DNA of 64,000 bases, taken from NCBI RefSeq assembly GCF_014876185.1, contig NZ_JADALJ010000001.1, forward strand, positions 2,895,501 through 2,959,500, read 5' to 3'. The DNA comes from Rufibacter sp. LB8. GTDB taxonomy: Bacteria; Bacteroidota; Bacteroidia; Cytophagales; Hymenobacteraceae. Under the pieces are notes generated by a model. It searched no databases and was not told the origin of the DNA. It was given only the letters and a program-made list of their open reading frames with translations. Shown here in pieces: positions 30,025 through 39,000 of the stretch (the first letter of the stretch is position 1; every line of letters begins with the position of its first letter). The translations under genes and the position numbers were made by a program.

Positions 30025-30654
30025 CTAAATGGTTAACTGCTCCTGCTCCAGAAGTTCGTGGCCTTCCTTAAAGATTTCGGCCATGACAAAGGCAGCCAGC
30101 ATAAACACCAGCGGCAACACCTCCACAGAGAATTTAACGATAGAATGTCCTTCGGCAATGAAAAATGAAAACCACTGCACCAGTGACAACAGCAGACACA
30201 TAAACCCAATGCGCCGGAAAGACTGCACGTTGCCCGCCCCAAACGTATTCAGGGCCCGCACAGACGAAATCACCTTCAGTACTTCCCTGGTAATTCTATA
30301 AAAGATAAGCAAGACGGAGGCCATCTGGGCATACATGAAATACAGGGAGTACCAGTGCACCTGTGCCAGCGGAATCTTCTCGCCTCTTTTGCCGGGTGTA
30401 CTTTCCCCGGGGTTTAGCCCTATGGATTTCGATATTTTGATGGTGGCGCCTCCCTTGCCTTTCATTTCCTCGCGCACCGTTTTTTGGTACACAAAGGTCT
30501 CGTTTTTCACATCTACCTGCACCCCTTCATACGCAGACGGCTTTACCTGGAAATGAATGAAAAGACCGGTGAGCACTACAAAGGCACTGATAATCAAGAC
30601 AGAAAACACGGTCCCCACCAGTGAGGCCAGCATAAGCAACGTATTCTTTTTCAT
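30025..30654 (-). CDS. DUF2975 membrane protein
   Basis: This 209-residue protein has four membrane helices (about 8-33, 103-121, 150-168, 172-192) and one extracytoplasmic domain of about 65 residues between the first two. The layout and the segment VLKVISSVRALNTFGAGNVQSFRRIG fit DUF2975. Its partner is the XRE regulator immediately downstream; together they may form a membrane-sensor/regulator unit (inference from the recurring pair). Confidence 0.82.
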   Translation of the reverse strand: MKKNTLLMLASLVGTVFSVLIISAFVVLTGLFIHFQVKPSAYEGVQVDVKNETFVYQKTVREEMKGKGGATIKISKSIGLNPGESTPGKRGEKIPLAQVHWYSLYFMYAQMASVLLIFYRITREVLKVISSVRALNTFGAGNVQSFRRIGFMCLLLSLVQWFSFFIAEGHSIVKFSVEVLPLVFMLAAFVMAEIFKEGHELLEQEQLTI

Positions 30655-30773
30655 AGGGCTTTCTTAAAACTACCCCAAGGTACACATCTCTACCTGACCT
30701 GCAATAATTTATTACCGTTTTTCGATAATAAAATACCTTACTTCGATATTTCAACTACCAGTAAGAGAAACAA

Positions 30774-30825
30774 AAACTCCCGTTTTGGGGCTCATTTCTG
30801 AAAATGAGCCCCAAAACGGGAGTTT
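30774..30825. repeat. GAGCCC palindrome, perfect 24-bp arms
   Basis: The outer extension AAACTCCC/GGGAGTTT differs from other copies and is matched on both sides. It is 20 nt past the stop of the next minus-strand gene. Confidence 0.9.
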
Positions 30826-30845
30826 CATAAAGTAGGCTAAGCCGT

Positions 30846-31397
30846 TTACACTTTCACTTTCCGGAGGTAACGGGCGGCCAGGCCGGCCACTACGCCGGCC
30901 ATGAGGTAGTAACCCACCGTGAGCGCCTGCGTTTGCGTGGTTCTATTGCTGGGAGCTGTGCCCAGACCCAACGGACCCGGTAACACCACGCCACCCACGC
31001 CGGCCGCTGCTCCTAAAACGGTACCGCGCCACAACGCTTTCTTGCCGGAACCTACCAAGCTGTAGTACAAACTGTTGGAGAGAATATCGCCTAGTAAAGC
31101 CCAAGTGTGCAGGGTGTCATTCTCCGGTGGGGTTTGCCCGGCGCTGCGCAGCCCTTTGGCAATGGCGCGCATGCCCAGAATGTCCATACGCGGGGCCTCT
31201 GGGTAAAAACGACGGACGGTTTCATGCACGGCGGTCACGGCAAGGGCGCCAGCCATGCCGCTCAGGCCTGCCGTCAGCCATTTGTTCAGGCGCTTTTTGC
31301 CAGCCTTTTTGGTCTTCTTGGCAAGTTTATTTTTCTTCTGGCCAGGTTGCGCTATAGGCGTTCCTTGCTTGTTGGTTAAAATCAGTTCTTTTGCCAT
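30846..31397 (-). CDS. Membrane-associated protein, unknown
   Basis: This 183-residue protein has a basic N-terminus (KKNKLAKKTKKAGKKRLNKW), then about four hydrophobic, Gly/Ala-rich segments (AGLSGMAGALAVTAV, GDILSNSLYYSLVG, TVLGAAAGVGGVVLPG, LTVGYYLMAGVVAGLAAR) and a basic end. I do not recognise a family. Met at 31397 (MAKELILT) is chosen; nine codons upstream another Met is possible. Confidence 0.6.
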   Translation of the reverse strand: MAKELILTNKQGTPIAQPGQKKNKLAKKTKKAGKKRLNKWLTAGLSGMAGALAVTAVHETVRRFYPEAPRMDILGMRAIAKGLRSAGQTPPENDTLHTWALLGDILSNSLYYSLVGSGKKALWRGTVLGAAAGVGGVVLPGPLGLGTAPSNRTTQTQALTVGYYLMAGVVAGLAARYLRKVKV

Positions 31398-31667
31398 ATG
31401 TACAGGAGTTACTGCAGCTAACATGTAAAGCTGCTTTATGAAATTGGTGTATCTTATGTATGCTTCAAATTCACCACTCTGGGAATTAGATATACGTTGT
31501 TTACTGTAGTTCTGCTATAGGGTTGTACATCCTTGGTTAACAGCATACCGCCACGGGCTTGCTAATTTTCTATGCGGGCAGGAGTAACTTCACGTACCAA
31601 CCCATCCATTGGCTGTGCTTCGGTTTGTGCGAAAGCTGCACAAAACCCAACACTGAATCTTTTTCCC

Positions 31668-31675
31668 TACCTTTG
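31668..31675 (+). promoter_or_regulatory. Candidate -7 box of the RNA helicase gene
   Basis: TACCTTTG matches TAnnTTTG exactly; transcription would begin near 31681 and give a 5' leader of about 70 nt, long for this window and able to carry regulation such as cold-responsive control (speculative). No TTTG at -33 is visible. Confidence 0.45.
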
Positions 31676-31754
31676 TGTCTTACTACCAAGGCAGTGCAGA
31701 CGCATTTGCCATCTTTTCATGCGTGGCCACACACTTCGGCCTTTATATTTCACA

Positions 31755-33077
31755 ATGACATTTTCAGAACTTAATTTGATGGAACCTCTGCTGCAGGCCT
31801 TGCAGGAAGAGGGATACACCACCCCCACCCCTATTCAGGAACAAGCCATCCCGCACCTTTTGAACGGTGATGACCTTTTGGGCTGTGCCCAGACCGGCAC
31901 CGGCAAAACCGCCGCTTTCAGCTTGCCTTTGATCCAGCGCCTGCACGAGGCAGGTCCCGCGCACCCGGCCAAAGCCATCCGCGCCCTTATCTTGACCCCC
32001 ACCCGCGAGCTGGCCTTGCAGATTGGCGACAGCATTAATTCCTACGGCCGGCACACCAAAATCAAACACACCGTGGTATTCGGTGGCGTGGGCCAGACGT
32101 CACAGGTAGAACAGATTAGACGCGGCGTTGACATTGTGGTGGCTACGCCCGGCAGATTGCTGGACCTCATGAACCAGGGCTTGCTGTCTTTGAAACACAT
32201 TGAGACCTTTATCTTAGATGAAGCCGACCGCATGTTGGACATGGGCTTTATTCATGACGTGCGCAAGGTGATCGCGCAGATTCCGGCCAACCGCCAGACG
32301 CTGCTGTTCTCGGCCACCATGCCCCAGGAAATCCAGAAACTGTCGGCCAGTATCTTGCGTGACCCAATTTACGTGGAAGTGACCCCGGTTTCCAGCACCG
32401 CAGAGAAGATTGGCCAGAAAGTGTTCTTCGTGGAGAAAACCCACAAGAGAGCCCTGCTCAAGCATTTGCTCCAGGGCGAAGAAATCAAGCGCGCCCTGGT
32501 GTTTTCGCGCACCAAGCACGGCGCAGACCGCATTGCCAAAGAACTTTCTAAAGTAGGCATAGCGGCCCAGTCCATCCACGGCGACAAAGCCCAGAGCTCG
32601 CGCGTAAAAGCGCTCAACCAGTTCAAAAACCATGAACTGAAAGCCCTGGTGGCCACAGACATTGCCGCCCGCGGCATTGACGTAGATGACCTCACGCACG
32701 TGATCAACGTAGATCTGCCCAATGAACCAGAAACCTACGTGCACCGCATTGGCCGCACCGGACGCGCCGGCGCAGATGGTTTGGCGCTATCTTTCTGTGA
32801 TGACACCGAGTTGCCTTACCTGCGTGACATTGAGAAGTTGACCAAGCAGAACATTCCCGTGGAAGAAGAGCAACCCTACCACGCAGATTACCAGAAATTG
32901 CCCATTGGCGGCGGCAAAGCCACTGACAAAGCCCGCTCTGCTGCCAACAAAGGCGGCGGTGGTGGCGGTCCAAGAACCGGCCAAGGCGGCGGCGGAAGAA
33001 GACCGGAGCAACGCCAAGGCCAACCTGCCGGCGGTGGCAACCGCAATTCCTCTTCCAGAGGCCGCGGCACCAGGTAA
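31755..33077 (+). CDS. DEAD-box RNA helicase (RhlE-like)
   Basis: This 440-residue protein has all DEAD-box motifs in order: Q motif [11 protein letters not shown] (23-33), Walker A AQTGTGKT (45-52), [13 protein letters not shown] at 155-158, SAT at 186-188, [10 protein letters not shown] and [11 protein letters not shown] Gly/Arg/Gln-rich tail of about 50 residues ([17 protein letters not shown]) is typical of RhlE-type proteins binding rRNA and mRNA. The longer frame from 31572 is not used: the upstream codons are not conserved-looking and the promoter box lies inside them. Confidence 0.92.
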   Translation: MTFSELNLMEPLLQALQEEGYTTPTPIQEQAIPHLLNGDDLLGCAQTGTGKTAAFSLPLIQRLHEAGPAHPAKAIRALILTPTRELALQIGDSINSYGRHTKIKHTVVFGGVGQTSQVEQIRRGVDIVVATPGRLLDLMNQGLLSLKHIETFILDEADRMLDMGFIHDVRKVIAQIPANRQTLLFSATMPQEIQKLSASILRDPIYVEVTPVSSTAEKIGQKVFFVEKTHKRALLKHLLQGEEIKRALVFSRTKHGADRIAKELSKVGIAAQSIHGDKAQSSRVKALNQFKNHELKALVATDIAARGIDVDDLTHVINVDLPNEPETYVHRIGRTGRAGADGLALSFCDDTELPYLRDIEKLTKQNIPVEEEQPYHADYQKLPIGGGKATDKARSAANKGGGGGGPRTGQGGGGRRPEQRQGQPAGGGNRNSSSRGRGTR

Positions 33078-33102
33078 ACAGCCATTTCCGCAAGAGCGTC
33101 TA

Positions 33103-33148
33103 TTTCCGTTTTCGGCTCCATTTCCAGAAATGAGCCCTAAAACGGAAA
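33103..33148. repeat. GAGCCC palindrome after the helicase gene
   Basis: TTTCCGTTTTCGGCTCC faces GAGCCCTAAAACGGAAA; it is followed 20 nt later by a true terminator. Confidence 0.75.
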
Positions 33149-33168
33149 AGCTTTCTGAACAAACATAC

Positions 33169-33203
33169 AAAAGCCCGGACGTACACTGTACGCCCGGGCT
33201 TTC
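33169..33203. terminator. Bidirectional terminator between convergent genes
   Basis: AAAGCCCGG and CCGGGCTTT enclose CGTAC/GTACG, with A and T runs at both ends, between the helicase stop (33077) and the minus-strand stop at 33237. Confidence 0.8.
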
Positions 33204-33236
33204 TGCTTCTCAGCTATTCTCTAAAAAGAGAAAGTA

Positions 33237-33653
33237 CTAAGAATGTTGGGTGCCTTTGTTTCTTTTGGCAGTTTTGTTTTTGCCTTGGCCAATCCAGCCG
33301 TTGGCTGAGGCTGCCCAGTAGCTAGCGCCTAACGCTAACACTGCACCACCCACAACTTTCTGGGTAGTAGAAAGGCCGCTGTAGCTACGTGCGCACGTTG
33401 CACCAAAGTCTTTCACGGCCTGTGGCAACTGAATGTTTTTCACAGCGTCTGGCAGTTGAATGTTCTTCACGGCCTGTGGCACCTGAATGTTGCTGATAGC
33501 GCCGGTGATGGAGTCCATCACGCCGCCTTGGCTCTGGTTCTGGTTCTGCTGGTTGTTGGCCGTGGCTGAAGTAGTACTTCTGTTGGCTGAATCTTGCTCG
33601 TAAGAAGTATTGGCGGCAGACGCTTGGGCTGCGCGGTTCTGATTGTTTTCCAT
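33237..33653 (-). CDS. Gln/Asn-rich protein with nonapeptide repeats, unknown
   Basis: This 138-residue protein has a Gln/Asn/Ser-rich N-terminal half (NNQQNQNQSQGG), three near-identical repeats of the form NIQ(V/L)P(Q/D)AVK at about residues 55-82, a hydrophobic stretch KVVGGAVLALGASYWA (about 101-116) and a basic end. No signal peptide is evident; the hydrophobic part could be one membrane helix. I do not recognise a family. Met at 33653 (MENNQNRA) is used because upstream codons read into AT-rich non-coding DNA. Confidence 0.6.
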   Translation of the reverse strand: MENNQNRAAQASAANTSYEQDSANRSTTSATANNQQNQNQSQGGVMDSITGAISNIQVPQAVKNIQLPDAVKNIQLPQAVKDFGATCARSYSGLSTTQKVVGGAVLALGASYWAASANGWIGQGKNKTAKRNKGTQHS

Positions 33654-34263
33654 AGTTGTAAGTATTAAGTAGTCTATTTTATTTCTGGGTTCCAATTGCT
33701 TGGGTTGCAGGCCAAACTGACGCGTGGCCGAATCTCTTGTATCGGGAAAGCGGCAGAATGGTTGCGTTGGCTTCTCACTTTTTTACTATTTCTTTCGCTC
33801 CGTCCTTTTTACGTCTCAAAATCGACGCAACAATATTCAATCAGAACTATATATGCATTTTCTCTTATTCTGATCCTATTGCCTACGTTTCCAAACACTG
33901 CAGGCCGTTTGCCGTGTCTAACTGCTGTCCCTTCACCTAAAGAATCGCTCGGCCGCATTGCAAGCCGTACCCAAAAAGTCTTATTTCTAACCAAAGGACC
34001 ATCGTTCTGTTCTGCGTTTTCCGTTTTTGGCTTCGTTTCCAGAAATGAGCCCGAAAACGAAAATCCGGCAAACTGACCCAGGCCGCGGGCCGAAAGTGAA
34101 TGTTGGCGTACTTCTTGATTAATGTGGCCCGCACGGCCCAGAGGCTTGGCAGGTCCTGAAAAAAACAGTAAACTTACTTTCTATTGGCCCGCTAACCGAA
34201 AACCAGGGAAAATCCTGTTAATTCTGAGCCAGTCTTTTACTTATGATTTCAACCACAATCCCT
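33654..34263. other. Intergenic region
   Basis: 610 bp between divergent genes. Apart from one GAGCCC palindrome at 34017-34062, it is AT-rich in its left half, and I see no gene, no terminator and no clear -7 box. Confidence 0.6.
34017..34062. repeat. GAGCCC palindrome, left arm altered
   Basis: TTTTCCGTTTTTGGCTTCG faces GAAATGAGCCCGAAAACGAAAA. It lies between divergent genes, 200 bp before the M28 peptidase start. Confidence 0.75.
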
Positions 34264-35568
34264 ATGAATCTAAAAAAAGTATCTGTTGCGCTGGGGCTGG
34301 CCTGCTTGCCCTTTACCGGCGCCATGGCCCAGAAAGCGGTCAAAAACATTCAGCAGAAAGACGTCACGCGCATTGTCAAGACCCTGGCCGCTGATGACAT
34401 GCAGGGCCGCAGAACGTTTACGCCCGGCATTGAGAAAGCCCAGGATTTCATTGCCGCTGAGTTCAAGGCCATCGGGTTGCAGCCTTTGGCCGGCGACACC
34501 GATTTCAAGCAGGAATTCAAGATGTACCAACTCACCCCAGACAAAGTAGACGTGGAAGTGAACGGCGACAAGGTGAAACCTGAAAACCTGTTCTACAGCA
34601 CCGTGCACCGCAAGATTGAGTGGGAAGACAAGGCGCCGCAACCTATTTTCATTGGCGAGAATGATGATTTCAGACAAGGCATCAACAAAGCCCGCCAGCA
34701 GACCAAAGACGCGCTGGTGGTGGTGCACCCCAAGCACCAGGCCATGTTCAGCCGCTACGCCAACTTCTTTAAGCAGTCTAGCCCGGTGGCTGAGTTGGGC
34801 AAAGGCCCCACCATTATCTATGTCATGACCGAGCTAACCCAGATCACGTCTCTGGATGTGGAGATTAAGAACGATGCCAAAGAATTGAATCTGGCCAACG
34901 TGGCGGGCATGATTCCGGGCAAGCGCGCCAACGAGTTTGTGGTGTTCTCGGGTCACCATGACCACATTGGCATTCAGAAAGCCCTGGACGGCGACTCCAT
35001 AGCCAACGGCGCCGATGACGACGCTTCCGGCACCACGGCCGTGATCACGCTCGCGCGCCATTTCAAGAAACAACCCAAGCCAGAGCGCACGCTGCTGTTT
35101 GTGACGTTCACCGCAGAGGAAATTGGCGGTTTCGGCTCACAGCATTTCTCCAAGCAGCTAGACCCAGACCAGATTGTGGCCATGTTCAACATTGAGATGA
35201 TCGGCAAAGGCTCCAAGTTCGGGCCTAACACGGCGTACATCACGGGCTTTGAGAAATCAGACTTCGGTACGCTGTTGCAGGCCGCCGTGAAAGGCACCGC
35301 TTACAGTTTCCACCCAGACCCGTATCCCAAAGAAAACCTGTTCTACCGCTCAGATAACGCTACGCTGGCCCGCCTGGGCGTTCCGGCGCACACCATCTCA
35401 TCGGTACAGATTGACCAAGACAAACTCTACCACAGCGTGAACGATGAGGTGGAAAGCCTGGACATGGCCCACATGACCAACATGATCAAAGCCATTGCCT
35501 TAGGCGCTGGTGATTTTGTAAAAGGCAAGAAAACGCCTAAACGCGTAGACAAAACCCAGGTGCAGTAG
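34264..35568 (+). CDS. M28 family metallopeptidase
   Basis: This 434-residue secreted peptidase has a signal peptide (VALGLACLPFTGAMAQ). The zinc-binding M28 motifs are in order: SGHHDHIG (first His/Asp), GADDDASGT (bridging Asp), FTAEEIGGFGS (catalytic Glu and zinc Glu), NIEMIGKG, and a late His in VPAHTIS. An N-terminal region of about 110 residues with ADDMQGRRTFTPG is typical of these aminopeptidase/carboxypeptidase-type enzymes. Exact specificity cannot be told. ATG 34264 is directly before the signal; an earlier Met at 34243 is possible. Confidence 0.88.
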   Translation: MNLKKVSVALGLACLPFTGAMAQKAVKNIQQKDVTRIVKTLAADDMQGRRTFTPGIEKAQDFIAAEFKAIGLQPLAGDTDFKQEFKMYQLTPDKVDVEVNGDKVKPENLFYSTVHRKIEWEDKAPQPIFIGENDDFRQGINKARQQTKDALVVVHPKHQAMFSRYANFFKQSSPVAELGKGPTIIYVMTELTQITSLDVEIKNDAKELNLANVAGMIPGKRANEFVVFSGHHDHIGIQKALDGDSIANGADDDASGTTAVITLARHFKKQPKPERTLLFVTFTAEEIGGFGSQHFSKQLDPDQIVAMFNIEMIGKGSKFGPNTAYITGFEKSDFGTLLQAAVKGTAYSFHPDPYPKENLFYRSDNATLARLGVPAHTISSVQIDQDKLYHSVNDEVESLDMAHMTNMIKAIALGAGDFVKGKKTPKRVDKTQVQ

Positions 35569-35589
35569 ACGTTCCAGTTTAAAAGAGTA

Positions 35590-35645
35590 AAAGTCTCCCG
35601 TTTTCGGGCTCATTTCTGAAAATGAGCCCGAAAACGGGAGACTTT
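35590..35645. repeat. GAGCCC palindrome acting as terminator, perfect 26-bp arms
   Basis: AAAGTCTCCCGTTTTCGGGC and complement surround CTGA and end in a run of T (ACTTTTTTT), 21 nt past the M28 stop. It is the clearest terminator-like copy on the plus strand. Confidence 0.9.
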
Positions 35646-35718
35646 TTTTATGGGATTTGCCGTACGTTGGTGCTTTTTTGAAAATATGCATGGCGCAGAA
35701 CTGGCAGAACCACGCTGT

Positions 35719-35868
35719 GTAGAGACGCAACACTTTACGTCTTGGCGCTATGCAACAGGAATATTGCCATGCGCGATTACGTCTTGTCTCTATGCATCAA
35801 AAGCGTTGCCCTACATGAAGGCCTAAAAAACCGCAATGCGTGGGAGACGCAAGGTATTGCGTTTCTAC
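35719..35868. repeat. Two relatives of the GTAGAGAC hairpin
   Basis: The first has GTAGAGACGCAA (35719) and, about 50 nt on, TTACGTCTTGTCTCTATGC (35777-35795). The second, 35833-35868, reads GCAATGCGTGGGAGACGCAA then TTGCGTTTCTAC. Its first half resembles the RAYT unit terminus GCAATGCGTGTAGAGAC. Confidence 0.6.
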
Positions 35869-35921
35869 AATTCCCAGAATTTATTTCGATGTTGTCCTTT
35901 CCCATACATCCGGGAAATAAT

Positions 35922-35963
35922 TTCCGTTTTTGGCTTCGTTTCCGGAAATGAGCCCGAAAACAG
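35922..35963. repeat. GAGCCC palindrome, left arm altered
   Basis: TTCCGTTTTTGGCTTCGTTTCC faces GGAAATGAGCCCGAAAACAGG; no T run follows. Confidence 0.75.
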
Positions 35964-36020
35964 GATTTGACTGATTGCCTTAAGCGAAATTATTCACATA
36001 ACTCTTTACAGCGAGACATA

Positions 36021-36055
36021 AAAAAAGCGCTTCAGTCTTAGACCGAAGCGCTTTT
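36021..36055 (-). terminator. Rho-independent terminator of the large lamin-tail gene
   Basis: Minus strand AAAAGCGCTTC pairs with GAAGCGCTTTTTT, loop about 11 nt, 40 nt past the stop codon. Confidence 0.85.
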
Positions 36056-36095
36056 GTATGCATTAGAAGCGGCTGAGCCACTCCTGGGTTGTTCC

Positions 36096-39000
36096 TTATC
36101 TGGTCACCACGAATCTCACAGAGGCGGTACCGTTGTTGGTCACCACGCGCAGGAGGTACACACCTGGGGCCAAGGCATCGGCGGCAGTCAACCAAGTGGC
36201 GTCATGCGTACCGGCGGCAAAGGTTCCCAAGTTTTTCTCTAGTACCTGCGCACCGGCCATGGTCACCACCTGCACCTTCACAGAAGAAGCCTTCGGCAAC
36301 CCGAATTTCACAGCGGCCTGGTCTTGTACTGGGTTAGGATACACGGCAGATACGGCCACGCTGGTAGGTTGGGCAGCCAAGTCCCCAATAGAGGTCAAGG
36401 TAGCGCGAGTCACTACAATGCTGTAGCTCTTGGCGGTGGTTCCGTCCTGGGCCATTACGGCTACGGTAATGGTGTTGGTTCCTACTTCCAGGGCAATCTC
36501 AGGAGAGGCAGCACCACTGGCAACGGCCGTTCCGTTCACCATGACGGTGGCAGTGGCATCTGCGGTGGTGGGCGTTACCGTGATGGTTGGTCTGGAGAAA
36601 CCTACGTTGGCGGTGTAGCTCATGGTAGCGGCATCAAACGCGGGGCTTAAGGTACCGGCGCTCAAGGCCAGGCCAGCAAGGTTGGCGTTGGTAGCAGCGG
36701 CAGCTCTGGTCACTACTACGGTGTAGGTTTTGGCTGTAGTGCCATCCTGGGCTGTTACCACGGTAGTGATGGTATTAGCGCCCACGTTCAAGGCAATGGC
36801 CGAAGAAGCGGCTCCACTAGCTACGGTAGTTCCGTTCACGGTTACGGTAGCGGTGGCGTCTGCTACGGTTGGTCTCACCGTGATGGACGAGGTAGCAAAC
36901 GGCAAAGAGGCGGTGTAGGCAACCGTGGCGGCATCAAACGCTGGGGTCAATGTGCCCGCGCTTATGGTGAACGCCGACAAGTTGGCGTTGGTAGAAGCGG
37001 CGGCAGTCGTAAACTCCTGTACTGCACCGTAAGAAGTACCCACTTCATTGGTAGCATAGGCGCGCACGTAGTATTTGGTGTTAAAGCTCAAGCCTGTCAC
37101 TGGCAGGGTGAACACTCCTAAACCAGGCACCGTAGACGCAACTTTCACGTGATTGGCAGTGCCAATGGTAGGCTCTACAGCTGTGGCACTGGCCACATAT
37201 ACCACGCCTCTTTCTGTTACCTGTGCTCCGCCAACGGCGGTCACTTCTCCAGCCAAGGTGGCGGTAGTACTAGTGATGGCAGCAGGCGCGGTGGTGGTCA
37301 CGGCAGGCGCTACCGGAGCAGTCAGTTCATTGGTCAACATTTCTAACGGAGCGCTGGAGTTCTGCGGATTTGGCGTCACCAACACAAAGTCAAAATTATT
37401 GTTGTTGCTGTCAAACCCGTTGCCTTGCAGTTCATCTGCTCCGCCGGTGGCCAAACTTGCCGTGGTAGAGAAGTTGTTGGCCTTTCTTTCCAACGCGGTG
37501 AGTTCACTGGTGTTGGCGGCTCTGTAGCCTTCAAACCCGCTGGCTCCGGCAGTAGTGCCCGCAGCATTTGGTTCACCCCATCCTAACAAGTCAACAATAG
37601 AAGCGTCTGAAGGATTTGCAACGGCCAGCAAGGTATTAGTGTTTGACAAGGCTACTTTTCCTCTAAACCCACCAATGTTCAAGGTACCAGAAGCATCTGG
37701 CGTAGGAAGGTCAGCAGCACCTGAGCTGGTCAGTTCTTTGACCAGGAAGTACCCTTTGGCTTTTACCGTTCCACTGATGGTGTGCATGGTCCAGGTAGCT
37801 GATCCAGCCACCGCAAACTGCACAGACCAGTTGTTCATGACAATGTCTTGATCAGTTGGGTTGTAAAGTTCTATGTAGTCAGATTTAAACAAAGCACCAG
37901 TGTTACCGGCACCGCCGTACACTTCACTGATCACCAAGTGGTTGGTCATGGCTCTGTTCACGGTTGTGGTATACGTCTTGGAAGTTGTACCGTCTTGGGC
38001 AGTCACCACTGCTGTAATGGTATTGTCCCCTACTTTCAACGGAATTGCCGCCGAAGCGCTTCCACTGGTCACAGCCACGCCGTTCACAGTTACAACCGCA
38101 GAAGCATCTGCCAAGGCAGGTGTTACAGTGATAGACTCAGTAGTAGAAGAAACCATGGCTTTGTAAGACAAGGTTCCCGCATCAAATACTGGTGACAACG
38201 TACCAGCGCTCAGCACTAAGCCAGAAAGATTGGCATTGGTAGAAGCGGCTCTGGTGGCAGTGATGGTATAGGTTTTAGCAGTAGTTCCGTTCTGGGCAGT
38301 TACCACGGTGGTGATGGTGTTGGCTCCTACGTTCAGGGCAATGGCAGAAGAAACGCTTCCGCTGGTCACCGCTGTTCCGTTTACCATAACGGTAGCATTG
38401 GCATCAGCTACGGTGGGGGTTAGAGTCAGGCTAGAAGTACCGTTAGCTACCGCCAAGGTATAGCTGGTGGTAGCGGCATCAAACGCTGGGGTTAACGTAC
38501 CTTCGCTGGTCACTAAACCTGACAGATTAGCGTTGTCAGAAGCTGGCGTAGTAAAGCTAATTACAGAGCCATATGACGTACCATAAGAATTGATGGCATA
38601 CGCCCGTGCATAATATTTGGTCATTACAGGTAAAGAGGTAAGCACCGAAGTGAATGCACCCGTTCCCGCAGTGGCATTTGCAACTTTGGTTACACCTTCC
38701 ATGCCAATAGCTGGGGTTACGTCTGTAGTGCTGGCCATGTACACAAAGCCACGCTCTGTCACTGGTGAGCCACCGGTACCCGTAACGTTTCCGTTAAGGG
38801 TCGCACTGTTAGGTGTAATGGCGGTAGCAGCGGCAGTGGTAGTGGTTGGGGCAATCTCGCCTTCCAGCGGAGAAACCAAATTCTGGATGCTTGGCGTTGC
38901 AGAAACCACAAAGTCAAAGCTGTTGTTATTGCTGTCATAACCGTTTCCTCTGGTAGCGTCACTTCCGTCTGCGGCCATGGTAGCGGCGGTAGAGGTTGCT

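Larger units (their letters stand above)
35569..36095. other. Intergenic region with repeats
   Basis: This 527-bp gap between convergent genes holds a long GAGCCC palindrome, two relatives of the RAYT terminal hairpin (35719-35868), a second GAGCCC palindrome and a terminator. No gene is seen. Confidence 0.7.

Noticed and set aside
31572-31754. Upstream extension of the DEAD-box helicase
   Set aside because: A perfect -7 promoter box lies inside it, and RhlE-type proteins begin near MTFSELNL.
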